Positions 1 to 6,555 of a stretch of DNA of 8,287 nucleotides are shown here, piece after piece. The notes under the pieces were generated by a model. The model did no database searches and had not been told where the DNA came from. It saw only the letters and a list, made by a program, of their open reading frames with translations. Both the position numbers and the translations under genes were made by a program. The DNA lies in NCBI GenBank assembly GCA_045616505.1, contig JAZLGV010000004.1:1-8287 (forward strand). Reading direction: 5' to 3'. This DNA comes from JAKSUT01 sp045616505 (GTDB lineage: Bacteria > Cyanobacteriota > Vampirovibrionia > Gastranaerophilales > Gastranaerophilaceae). Positions within the stretch are counted from its first letter, which is position 1, and the number at the start of each line of letters is the position of its first letter.

Positions 1-98
1 TTTTTTGCAACATCTGTTTTTTTCTGTGTAATGAAAAATATTCCAAAAACGATTAAGGCTCCTAGCCCAAATCCTGCTATAAAATAAATTGCTTCCAT
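1..98 (-). CDS. N-terminal fragment of a small membrane-anchored protein (cut by window edge)
   Basis: The minus strand reads an open frame from an ATG at 98 to the window edge, giving about 32 residues. It begins MEAIYFIAGFGLGALIVFG and runs into a basic stretch with QKK. This is a single hydrophobic, glycine-rich segment right at the N terminus, as in an anchor for a protein that then continues in the cytoplasm. A GGAG Shine-Dalgarno lies 6 nt before the ATG, inside the end of recO, and the recO stop is only 1 base away, so it is very probably the third gene of the pilT-recO operon. The topology resembles the start of RmuC-type proteins (one N-terminal helix, then a long cytoplasmic coil), and a DNA-repair neighbour would suit that. 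Thirty-two residues are not enough to name it. Confidence 0.7.
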   Translation of the reverse strand, partial: MEAIYFIAGFGLGALIVFGIFFITQKKTDVAK

Positions 99-99
99 C

Positions 100-873
100 T
101 TAAACTCCGATAGTATTTGTTTCTTGTATTAGTTGAGTTGTTTTGAACTTCTTTGGACAATGAGTTTGTATGTAGCTTTTTAGTAGGTCGTAGCAAACAT
201 AACAAACTTTGTCTGTTGCTTTTCTGTCGTAATCGCTTTCAAAATTAAAATCAAATTGCAACATTGCTTGTAGGAAATCTCTTATTTTGTGGTGCATTTT
301 GGTTTTTAAACCAAGTTCTTTTCCACATTCTTCGCAAATAACTCCGCCCATACTTTCAGAGAAAAACATATTTTCATCAAGTATTTGTTCTCTACAACAC
401 AAGCAAGTATCAAGTTCTATTCCAAAACCTACTATTTGCATCATTTTTAGTTGAAATTTAATTACACTAATAAGAATTTCTTTTGTGCTTTTTGCGTTAG
501 AAATTTTATCAAGTGCTTTGTATAAAATATCGTAAACTTCTTCTGCACAAGGATCACCTTCTACTCCGAAATTGTTTACTATCTCTGATACATAAGTTGA
601 ATATAATAATTTATCCATATCTTCTCTCGTTTGTTTAAAAGTATTAACGGCTTTTGCTTCACAAATAGTATTAAGGTTTCGTCCTTTAGAAAGCATCAAA
701 GTATTTGCGACAAGCAAATCCATTCTTGCGCCTAGTTTATTTTTAGGTTTTTTGCATCCTTTTGCAACACCTTTTATGAGTCCGTGTTGTTTTGAATACA
801 TAACCATAATTTTGTCTGATTCGCTAAGATTATAAGATTTTAAATTTATTGCATCTGTAACAAAGTTATTCAT
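100..873 (-). CDS. recO: DNA repair protein RecO
   Basis: RecO loads RecA onto SSB-coated single-stranded DNA with RecR (RecFOR pathway) in cytoplasmic gap repair and recombination. The 257 residues match the usual 240-260. The N-terminal OB-fold half (about 1-80) shows the family pattern: an early SESDKI stretch, then GLIKGVAKGCKKPKNKLGA near residues 31-49, a basic segment typical of RecO. The C-terminal helical half carries a four-cysteine zinc site, C157/C160 (within LDTCLCC) and C180/C183 (within GGVICEEC). The spacing of 19 residues between the pairs is normal for zinc-binding RecO. The ATG at 873 has AGGA 4 nt upstream and overlaps the last 8 bases of pilT, so translation is probably coupled. 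No intact gene lies between it and the next ORF on the same strand. The family assignment is firm; partner RecR is not in the window. Confidence 0.93.
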   Translation of the reverse strand: MNNFVTDAINLKSYNLSESDKIMVMYSKQHGLIKGVAKGCKKPKNKLGARMDLLVANTLMLSKGRNLNTICEAKAVNTFKQTREDMDKLLYSTYVSEIVNNFGVEGDPCAEEVYDILYKALDKISNAKSTKEILISVIKFQLKMMQIVGFGIELDTCLCCREQILDENMFFSESMGGVICEECGKELGLKTKMHHKIRDFLQAMLQFDFNFESDYDRKATDKVCYVCYDLLKSYIQTHCPKKFKTTQLIQETNTIGV

Positions 874-1957
874 ATTTTCCTGTTCCGTGGTAAATTCCTT
901 TTAGCATTTGTTGTAATTCAACTTTGTTATTAGAATTATCCAATGCTTCTTCTTCTGTTATTATCTCCTGTTCAATTAAGTTAAATAAAGCCAGATTCAT
1001 TGTTTCCATACTTTCAAATGAACCTTTTTTAACAAGTTCGTATATTTCTTCTAGTTTATCTTTTAGGATAAAATCTTTAACAGTTGGTGTTGAAATTAGA
1101 ACTTCGCATGCAGGATAACGACGACCATCTTTTGTTAATACAAGTCTTTGAGCGATTGTTCCTCTGAGTGTTTCTGCAATTTGACTTCTTATGAAATCTC
1201 TATCAGATGGTTCGAAGAAATTTATCATCCTTGTGATTGTTTGTACAGCATCGTTTGTGTGAAGTGTTGCAAATACCAAGTGTCCTGTTTCTGCTGCTTT
1301 TAATGCACTTGAAACAGTTTCTTTATCCCTGATTTCTCCAATAAGTATAACATCAGGATCTTGTCTTAATGCATATTTTAAGCCATCAGCAAAAGATGGA
1401 GTATCTATTTCAATTTGTCTTTGTGAAATGATAGATTTTTTCCCTGTAAAGATAAATTCAATAGGGTCTTCTATTGTAATAATATGCTTTTGATAGTTTT
1501 GGTTAATATTTTCTATCATTGCCGCAAGTGTTGTAGATTTACCGCTACCTGTAGAACCTGTAACAAGAACTATTCCGTTGCTTAATTCAGTAAAAGAATC
1601 GATTGTTTCAGGAAGATTAAGTTCTTCTATTGTTTTGATTTTGTATGGAATATTTCTTATTGCAACACCTGTTTTTCCAAGTTGTCGATTTAAATTTACC
1701 CTAAAACGTGAAACATTTTTTATTTCAAACGCAAAATCTAAATCGAATACTGAATTAGCTTTTGTTTTAATTTCTTTTGGTACAAGTGTTGCACAAATAT
1801 TATCCATGTCTTTTTCAGTAAGTTTTGGAAGGTCTATTTTTATTATTTTTCCATCTTTTCTTATTACTGGGTGTTCATTAACTTGAAGATGTACGTCAGA
1901 TGCTCCAATGTTAATTGATTTTTTTAAAAAGGTTATTATGTCAAAATCTTCTGGCAT
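866..1957 (-). CDS. pilT: Type IV pilus retraction-type ATPase (PilT/PilU family)
   Basis: This is a cytoplasmic hexameric ATPase of the PilT branch of secretion/pilus motors, which drives pilus disassembly for twitching, attachment and DNA uptake. At 363 residues it is the PilT size and lacks the long N-terminal domain of PilB/GspE. Visible motifs: the N-terminal GASDVHL at 18-24, Walker A GSTGSGKST at 134-142, the Asp box TIEDPIE at 161-167, Walker B DPDVILIGEIRD at 200-211, and the His box ending ATLHTNDA near 222-237. All catalytic elements are present. The C-terminal position where PilT has its AIR-type retraction motif reads TPTVKDFILKDK (about 290-301), which is diverged. The start at 1957 has AGGGA upstream at good spacing and a promoter at 1992-2020. 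First gene of an operon with recO. PilT versus its paralogue PilU cannot be settled from sequence alone; no other pilus genes are in the window. Confidence 0.9.
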   Translation of the reverse strand: MPEDFDIITFLKKSINIGASDVHLQVNEHPVIRKDGKIIKIDLPKLTEKDMDNICATLVPKEIKTKANSVFDLDFAFEIKNVSRFRVNLNRQLGKTGVAIRNIPYKIKTIEELNLPETIDSFTELSNGIVLVTGSTGSGKSTTLAAMIENINQNYQKHIITIEDPIEFIFTGKKSIISQRQIEIDTPSFADGLKYALRQDPDVILIGEIRDKETVSSALKAAETGHLVFATLHTNDAVQTITRMINFFEPSDRDFIRSQIAETLRGTIAQRLVLTKDGRRYPACEVLISTPTVKDFILKDKLEEIYELVKKGSFESMETMNLALFNLIEQEIITEEEALDNSNNKVELQQMLKGIYHGTGKYE

Positions 1958-1991
1958 TTTTTGTTCCCTATAAGACTATCCCTACTCAAGT

Positions 1992-2020
1992 ATTCTATCA
2001 TCTTTTTGTTTATAGTTCAA
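1992..2020 (-). promoter_or_regulatory. Promoter for pilT-recO operon
   Basis: Read on the minus strand: -35 TTGAAC (2015-2020), a 17-bp spacer and -10 TAGAAT (1992-1997), each 5 of 6 to the sigma-70 consensus. Predicted transcription starts near 1985, giving an untranslated leader of under 30 nt before the pilT ATG at 1957. It is the best match in the divergent intergenic region. Confidence 0.65.
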
Positions 2021-2055
2021 AATCTTTACAAATAGGTAATATATTTATTATTTAC

Positions 2056-2084
2056 TTGACATGTTTTTTATTTAATTTGAAAAT
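2056..2084 (+). promoter_or_regulatory. Probable promoter for gcvT-gcvH-gcvPA
   Basis: A perfect -35 box TTGACA lies at 2056-2061. At 17 bp the -10 is GAAAAT (2079-2084, 4 of 6). A better-looking TATATT at 2085-2090 would need a 23-bp spacer, so the -10 is uncertain. The two divergent -35 boxes (this one and that of pilT) are about 35 bp apart. No glycine-riboswitch aptamer fits between here and the gcvT start at 2117. Confidence 0.45.
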
Positions 2085-2116
2085 TATATTAATTAATTGT
2101 TTGGGGGTTATTATTT

Positions 2117-3217
2117 ATGAAAAGAACACCGTTGTTTGAAGAACATAAGAATTTGAATGCAAAGATTGTAGATTTTGCAGGTTGGGAAATGCCAGTTTCT
2201 TACGAATCGATAATTGATGAGCATAATTGTGTAAGAAATAACATTGGTTTGTTTGATGTTTCTCACATGGGTGAAGTTTTTGTATCAGGAAAAGATAGTT
2301 TAAATTTTTTAAATAAACTTGTTCCACAACAGGTTTCAAAACTTGTTGATTCAAAAGCTGTTTATTGTCAATTATTGAAAGAAAACGGTTGTATAATTGA
2401 TGATTTGATTATTTATAAGTTAAAAGAAAATGATTATTTGATTATATTAAACGCATCAAGAGTTGATGTTGATTATGATTGGTTTGTTCAACAAGCATCA
2501 GGTTATGATGTAAAAATCGAAAATAAATCAGATGAATTAGCTCTTATTGCTGTTCAAGGTCCAAAAGCAAAATTATTGATAGAAAAAGCTGGTTTAAGTC
2601 TTGATAATCAACCAGCGTTTTTCTCAATCAAAAAGGCTCAAATTTTTGGAATTGAAATGTATGTTTCAAGAACAGGTTATACTGGTGAAGATGGTTTCGA
2701 ATTATTAATGAAAAACGAAGAAGCTTCAAAAATTTGGAATATGTTGTTGGAACAAGGAAAAGAGTTTGGAGTAAAACCAATTGGTTTAGGTGCAAGAGAT
2801 ACATTGCGTTTAGAGGCGGCATTACCTTTGTATGGAAATGATTTGACTCTTGATACTACTCCAATTGAAGCAGGTTTATCATGGTCTGTTTCAAAAACAA
2901 AAGAAGAAGTGTATAATGGAAAAGATGTTATACAAGAACAACTTGCAAATGGAACTGATAAAAAATTAATTGGTTTCAAGTTGTTAGATAAATCAATCGC
3001 TCGTCATGAATATGAACTTTATATGAATAATGAACAAGTCGGAATTGTTACAAGTGGTGGTGTTTCACCAGTTTTAGGTTGTAATATTGGACTTGCTTAT
3101 GTTAAAAATATTAAGGATATTTGCATTGGGGCGGTTCTTCAAGTTAAAATAAGAGAAAGACTTCATGACATTGAGGTAGTGAAGTTACCATTCGTTAAAA
3201 AGAACAATAAAGTATAA
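2117..3217 (+). CDS. gcvT: Aminomethyltransferase, glycine cleavage T-protein
   Basis: GcvT transfers the aminomethyl carbon from the lipoyl arm of GcvH to tetrahydrofolate, releasing ammonia and 5,10-methylene-THF. The 366 residues are full length. Family landmarks in order: TPLFEEH at 4-10, FAGWEMPV at 20-27, GLFDVSHMGE at 44-53, CIIDDL at 92-97 with the conserved catalytic-region Asp pair (D95/D96), VSRTGYTGEDGFEL at 183-196, GLGARDTLRLEAALPLYG at 223-240, and the C-terminal barrel motif VTSGGVSPVLGCNIGLAYV at 311-329. The start is supported by the homologous N terminus. Its ribosome site is a plain GGGGG run (2103-2107) 9 nt upstream, weaker than those of gcvH or the 54-aa gene. First gene of the gcv operon, 22 nt before gcvH. 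It is divergent from pilT. Confidence 0.96.
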   Translation: MKRTPLFEEHKNLNAKIVDFAGWEMPVSYESIIDEHNCVRNNIGLFDVSHMGEVFVSGKDSLNFLNKLVPQQVSKLVDSKAVYCQLLKENGCIIDDLIIYKLKENDYLIILNASRVDVDYDWFVQQASGYDVKIENKSDELALIAVQGPKAKLLIEKAGLSLDNQPAFFSIKKAQIFGIEMYVSRTGYTGEDGFELLMKNEEASKIWNMLLEQGKEFGVKPIGLGARDTLRLEAALPLYGNDLTLDTTPIEAGLSWSVSKTKEEVYNGKDVIQEQLANGTDKKLIGFKLLDKSIARHEYELYMNNEQVGIVTSGGVSPVLGCNIGLAYVKNIKDICIGAVLQVKIRERLHDIEVVKLPFVKKNNKV

Positions 3218-3239
3218 TTACCAAAAAGGAGAGATGTAA

Positions 3240-3620
3240 ATGAGTATTACTGAAGGTATGTTATGTAGCAAAACTCACGAATATTTGTATGAATCTGGAG
3301 ATAATTATACAATCGGGTTAACTGATTATGCAGTAGAACAATTAGGTGATATTGTATTTGTAGAACTTCCAGAAGTTGGTTCAGAATTTGTAAAAAATGA
3401 AGTATTCGCAACAGTAGAGTCAGTAAAAGCTGCATCAGAAATCTATATGCCTATTGGCGGAAAGGTTGTTGAAGTTAATGAAGCTATTGTAGACACTCCA
3501 GAACTTTTGAATGAAAGTCCTTTAGAAAAAGCTTGGCTTATCAAAGTTGAAACTTCAACAGTGGCTGCTGATTCTTTAGATTTGTTAGAATATGAAGATT
3601 ATAAGGACGAAGTTCAATAA
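3240..3620 (+). CDS. gcvH: Glycine cleavage system H-protein (lipoyl carrier)
   Basis: GcvH carries the aminomethyl intermediate on a lipoylated lysine between the P, T and L proteins. Its 126 residues are the standard size. The lipoyl domain shows GLTDYAVEQLGDIVFVELPEVG at 26-47 and the lipoylation site VESVKAASE at 59-67, with K63 as the modified lysine (the equivalent is about residue 64-65 in other bacteria). The C-terminal half has the usual SPLEKAWLIKV. The ATG at 3240 follows a strong AAGGAG at 3226-3231, 8 nt upstream. Three genes in a row (T, H, P-alpha) separated by 22 and 2 nt indicate one transcript. Lipoylation enzymes are not in the window. Confidence 0.96.
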   Translation: MSITEGMLCSKTHEYLYESGDNYTIGLTDYAVEQLGDIVFVELPEVGSEFVKNEVFATVESVKAASEIYMPIGGKVVEVNEAIVDTPELLNESPLEKAWLIKVETSTVAADSLDLLEYEDYKDEVQ

Positions 3621-3622
3621 TT

Positions 3623-4897
3623 ATGGATAACTTTTTTGCACATACAATTCAAGAACGTAAAGAAATGCTTGATAGTATTTCTGTTTCAAGTGTTGAAGAT
3701 TTGTTTTCAGAAATTCCTCAACAAGCAAGAATGAAAACTTTGGATTTGCCTGAAGCTTTAAGTGAAATGGCTGTGCAAAAAGAAATTAAGAGAATAGCAA
3801 ATAAGAATAACATAGATTATGTTAGCTTTATAGGTGGCGGAGTTTATAATCATTTTATTCCGGCAGGTATCAATCAAGTCGCTTCAAGATATGAGTTTTT
3901 AACAGCTTACACACCTTATCAACCTGAAATTTCTCAAGGTACATTACAAGTTATGTACGAATTTCAGTCTATGATGTGTAATTTGACTGGCATGGATGTA
4001 TCAAATGCCTCATTATATGATGCTGGTACAGCTTGTGCAGAGGCTATTTTGATGGCTTCAAGAGTTACAAAAAAACGTAAAGCTTTGATTTCAAATTCTT
4101 TAAATCCTTTGTATAAAACTGTTGTAAAAACATATATGCACGCAAATGAATTTGAATTTGAGTTTGATGATTTTGAAAATATCAAAGAAAAATCAAAATC
4201 TGGCGAATATGCTTGCGTATTGGTTCAAAATCCTGATTTCTTCGGAACAATATTAGACATAGATTTTGCTCAACAATTGAAAGATTTAAAAACATTATTG
4301 ATTGTATGTGCAGATGCAACATCACTTTCAGTCTTAAATCCTCCAAGTGAGTATGGTGCTGATATTGTTGTTGGGGACATTCAACCATTAGGTATTCCAA
4401 TGTCTTTTGGTGGTCCTCATGCTGGTTATATGACTTGTAAGCAAGAATATGTAAGACAAATGCCTGGTAGAATTGCAGGAAAGACTTTGGATAAAGACGG
4501 TAATGTTGCATTTACTTTGACTCTTCAAACAAGAGAACAACATATTAGAAGAGAAAAAGCAACAAGTAATATTTGCTCAAATCAATCTTTAATGACTCTT
4601 TGTGCAACCTTGTATTTGTCTTTGTTGGGCGAAAAAGGTTTTAAACAAGTTGGTGCAGTTTGTGCAAATAATGCTCATGCGTTGGCTGATGGCTTGAAAA
4701 ACAAAGGCATAAAAGTTTTGAATGAAGGTTTTTATAATGAATTTGTTATAGAAGTAGATAATGCAACAAATTTCTTAACTGAAATGAAGAAAAAGGGTAT
4801 TATTGCAGGTTTAAAACTTGATGAAAAACAAGTTCTTGTTTCAGTAACCGAGATGAATACTCAACAAGAATTAGATTTATATTTGTCATCAATTTAG
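3623..4897 (+). CDS. gcvPA: Glycine dehydrogenase (decarboxylating) subunit 1, P-protein alpha
   Basis: GcvPA is the N-terminal half of the split PLP-dependent P-protein, which decarboxylates glycine and passes the aminomethyl group to GcvH. At 424 residues it is slightly shorter than the familiar forms (about 440-450) but has both ends intact. Landmarks: FIGGGVYNHFIP at 69-80, AYTPYQPEISQGTLQ at 95-109 followed by NASLYDAGTACAEA near 128-141, the segment GDIQPLGIPMSFGGPHAGYM at 251-270, and REQHIRREKATSNICSNQ at 304-321. The PLP-binding lysine belongs to the partner GcvPB. The start lies 2 nt after the gcvH stop with only a remote AAGGA (3603-3607, about 15 nt), so it is probably translationally coupled. 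gcvPB is not downstream. The stop codon overlaps that of rimO on the opposite strand. Confidence 0.95.
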   Translation: MDNFFAHTIQERKEMLDSISVSSVEDLFSEIPQQARMKTLDLPEALSEMAVQKEIKRIANKNNIDYVSFIGGGVYNHFIPAGINQVASRYEFLTAYTPYQPEISQGTLQVMYEFQSMMCNLTGMDVSNASLYDAGTACAEAILMASRVTKKRKALISNSLNPLYKTVVKTYMHANEFEFEFDDFENIKEKSKSGEYACVLVQNPDFFGTILDIDFAQQLKDLKTLLIVCADATSLSVLNPPSEYGADIVVGDIQPLGIPMSFGGPHAGYMTCKQEYVRQMPGRIAGKTLDKDGNVAFTLTLQTREQHIRREKATSNICSNQSLMTLCATLYLSLLGEKGFKQVGAVCANNAHALADGLKNKGIKVLNEGFYNEFVIEVDNATNFLTEMKKKGIIAGLKLDEKQVLVSVTEMNTQQELDLYLSSI

Positions 4898-6204
4898 TTT
4901 TCTTCAATTATGCCGTAAAGATCATATTCGTCTGCATTTTTTATAATTACATTTTCGATATCACCTGGGATTACGTTCTTTTGTGTGTCGATGTAAACTA
5001 AACCATCAATTTCTATCGCATCTCTTTGAGAACGTGCAACAACAAGTCCTTCAGAATCAATACTTTCTATCATACAAGGGATTGTTTTTCCGATAAATGA
5101 GGCGTTAATTTGTTTTGAAATTTCTTGTTGTAATAGCATAAGTTTTTTTTGTCTTTGTTTTTTGATTTTTGCTGGAACGTGATTTTTTAGTTTGTATGAT
5201 GATGTGTTTTTTTCTTTTGAATAAGTGAAAACACCCATTTTATCAAATTTTGTATCTTTTATAAAATTGTATAAATGTTCAAAATGTTCTTCTGTTTCTC
5301 CTGGGTAACCAACTATGAATGTGCTTCTGATTGCAACATTGGGAATTTTATCTCTAAGTTTTTTGATTAATTCTCGATAGTCAAAATCAGGTCTGTTCAT
5401 TGCTCTTAAAATTTCAGGATGTGAATGTTGAAGTGGAATATCAACGTATTTTACAACTTTATCAAGTTTGGCAACTGCTTCTATGTATTCATCTGTCAGC
5501 ATTGAAGGATAAGCATACATTACCCTTATCCAAGAAAGTTCTTCTATTTTATTTAATTCTTCTAGTAGTTTAGGAAGCATAGGCTTTTTATATAAGTCTT
5601 TGCCATAACTTGTTGTGTCTTGTGCTACAAGTACAATTTCAGAAACCCCTTTTTGTGCGAGTTTTTTTGCTTCTTTTACTATATCTTCGATTTTTCTTGA
5701 ACTGTAATTACCTCTAAGTTGAGGTATTACGCAATAACCACATCTGTAATTGCAACCATCTGCGATTTTTATATAAGAACTTGCACCAATTGTTATTTGT
5801 TGTCGTTCTGTTTCTTCAGGATAAATATATTTTGGATTTTCTGAAATGTATGAAACATATTCTTTTTTCTTTTTGATTGCTTCTATAACTTCAACGATTT
5901 TTGAAATATCGGAAGTCCCAAGAGTTGCAACTATTTCTGGGATTGCTTCTTTTAATTCTTGTTTGTGTTTTTGTGGTAAACAGCCTGTGACAATTACTTT
6001 TTTACCCGCATTAACCATTTCAAGGATAGCATCAATTGATTCGGTTTCAGCATCTTGAATAAAAGAGCAAGTGTTTACAATTATAATATCTGCTTCTTGT
6101 TCGTTAAGTGTGATTTTGTAACCTTTTTGAGCTAATGCTCCAAGCATAAGTTCTGAATCTACAAGGTTTTTTGGACAACCATTGTTTATTAATGCTATTT
6201 TCAT
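4894..6204 (-). CDS. rimO: Ribosomal protein S12 methylthiotransferase RimO
   Basis: RimO is a radical-SAM enzyme with two [4Fe-4S] clusters that adds a methylthio group to a conserved aspartate of ribosomal protein S12. The 436 residues are the normal length. The N-terminal MTTase domain has its three cluster cysteines at C10 (NNGCPKNLVDSE, the RimO-specific signature rather than the MiaB one), C46 (NTCSF) and C75 (TGCLPQ). The radical-SAM CxxxCxxC motif is C151, C155, C158 (DGCNYRCGYC). Later motifs are YVDIPLQHSHPEILRAMNR near 253-271, FIVGYPGETEEHF at 296-308 and FTYSKEKNTSSY near 326-337. A TRAM domain fills about 369-432. The ATG at 6204 follows AAAGG about 6 nt upstream. It appears to be a single-gene unit converging on gcvPA. 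MiaB and MtaB were considered and are disfavoured by the GCPKNLVDSE signature. Confidence 0.95.
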   Translation of the reverse strand: MKIALINNGCPKNLVDSELMLGALAQKGYKITLNEQEADIIIVNTCSFIQDAETESIDAILEMVNAGKKVIVTGCLPQKHKQELKEAIPEIVATLGTSDISKIVEVIEAIKKKKEYVSYISENPKYIYPEETERQQITIGASSYIKIADGCNYRCGYCVIPQLRGNYSSRKIEDIVKEAKKLAQKGVSEIVLVAQDTTSYGKDLYKKPMLPKLLEELNKIEELSWIRVMYAYPSMLTDEYIEAVAKLDKVVKYVDIPLQHSHPEILRAMNRPDFDYRELIKKLRDKIPNVAIRSTFIVGYPGETEEHFEHLYNFIKDTKFDKMGVFTYSKEKNTSSYKLKNHVPAKIKKQRQKKLMLLQQEISKQINASFIGKTIPCMIESIDSEGLVVARSQRDAIEIDGLVYIDTQKNVIPGDIENVIIKNADEYDLYGIIEEN

Positions 6205-6265
6205 TTGATACCTTTCTAAACAAATTGATATTCATACTTTACTACAATTATCAAAATTTTTAAAT

Positions 6266-6294
6266 ATTATATGTTTTTGTAATTGTAGATTTTC
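6266..6294 (-). promoter_or_regulatory. Possible promoter for rimO
   Basis: On the minus strand a perfect -10 TATAAT lies at 6266-6271. The position 17 bp upstream (6289-6294) reads GAAAAT, a poor -35, so recognition would rest on the -10 or an activator. It would give a leader of about 55 nt before the rimO ATG at 6204. The 21-bp inverted repeat at 6297-6317 sits just beyond the -35. AT-rich DNA produces such hexamers by chance, so this is tentative. Confidence 0.3.
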
Positions 6295-6296
6295 TT

Positions 6297-6317
6297 TAAG
6301 TAACAAAATGTTACTTA
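6297..6317. promoter_or_regulatory. 21-bp perfect inverted repeat, candidate operator
   Basis: The left arm TAAGTAACA (6297-6305) and the right arm TGTTACTTA (6309-6317) are exact reverse complements around a 3-base AAA centre. There is no T-tract on either strand immediately after it, so it does not look like a terminator. It lies 13 bp upstream of a near-consensus plus-strand -35 box (6331) and beside the presumed rimO promoter, the usual place for a dimeric regulator site. I do not recognise which regulator family would bind it. Confidence 0.5.
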
Positions 6318-6330
6318 TTCAAACAAGCGT

Positions 6331-6359
6331 TTGACACTAAATTTTATTTATGTTATAAA
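6331..6359 (+). promoter_or_regulatory. Strong sigma-70-type promoter upstream of a short terminated transcript
   Basis: -35 TTGACA (6331-6336, perfect), a 17-bp spacer, and -10 TATAAA (6354-6359, 5 of 6) preceded by TGT, an extended -10 feature. It is the closest match to consensus in the window. Transcription would begin near 6366, and an intrinsic terminator follows at 6385-6419, so RNA made here is about 50-55 nt unless read-through is allowed. Confidence 0.65.
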
Positions 6360-6365
6360 TAATGT

Positions 6366-6419
6366 GGGGTAAATGTATATTTATAAGCTTCGAAACTATT
6401 TCGAGGCTTTCTTTTTTTT
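6366..6419 (+). ncRNA. Candidate ~50-nt RNA or leader attenuator
   Basis: The interval between the predicted start of the 6331-6359 promoter and the end of the terminator U-tract contains about 19 nt of leader plus the hairpin. No recognisable RNA family is seen. It may be a tiny non-coding RNA, or a leader whose terminator controls read-through toward the 54-aa gene at 6623. A 20-codon frame starting at 6373 passes through the hairpin, but its stop (6433-6435) lies beyond the U-tract, so it would not be completed on the terminated RNA. The inference rests only on the promoter-terminator pair. Confidence 0.35.
6385..6419 (+). terminator. Rho-independent terminator, close to its promoter
   Basis: An 11-bp stem (6385-6395 with 6399-6409, one G-U wobble, 3-nt loop CTA) is followed by C and eight T residues (6412-6419). 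The T-tract is only on the plus strand, so it acts on rightward transcription. No plus-strand gene ends nearby: gcvPA ends 1.5 kb upstream and the intervening rimO is on the other strand. Confidence 0.8.
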
Positions 6420-6555
6420 AAAATTATACGTTTAAATAAGTTAAATTTATAAAAACAAAATAACTTTACAAATATTTACACGTTTTTTTTATAATAAACT
6501 AGCAAATTTTTTCTTTTTCATGTTTTGTATAAGAGGAAAAAGTTTAAAAGCATGC
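6420..6555 (+). other. AT-rich spacer with weak promoter-like elements
   Basis: No gene is seen here. The hexamer TTTACA occurs twice as a direct repeat 10 bp apart (6465-6470 and 6475-6480). A perfect TATAAT at 6490-6495 lies 19 bp from the first copy, which could form a promoter of suboptimal spacing. The rest is A/T runs including an eight-T run at 6483-6490. None of this is firm given the base composition. Confidence 0.3.

Noticed and set aside
1578..1886. Plus-strand frame of 102 codons inside pilT
   Set aside because: It is antisense to the Walker A half of pilT, an intact and conserved gene, with no ribosome-binding site.
1958..2116. Glycine riboswitch upstream of gcvT
   Set aside because: The 159-bp intergenic region is A/T-rich with no GC-rich stems or conserved aptamer blocks, and no terminator-like hairpin. 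It is too short for the usual tandem aptamer plus expression platform.
3234..3239. ATG-TAA minimal frame just before gcvH
   Set aside because: It lies 2 nt from the AAGGAG, too close for initiation, and is probably a chance match.
4182..4511. Minus-strand frame of 109 codons inside gcvPA
   Set aside because: It is antisense to a highly conserved gene, with low-complexity composition and no ribosome site; a shadow frame.
3623..4897. gcvPA as a truncated P-protein (pseudogene)
   Set aside because: Although a little short, it begins and ends at the family's usual points and all conserved blocks are present; only the separate gcvPB is missing.
6373..6435. 20-codon frame (leader peptide) starting at 6373
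   Set aside because: It reads through the terminator hairpin and its stop lies beyond the U-tract, so the terminated RNA could not encode it. The GGGG before it is only 3 nt from the ATG.
6513..6541. CTTTTTC / GAAAAAG inverted repeat
   Set aside because: Low-complexity A/T arms with a long loop and no T-tract; expected by chance in this composition.
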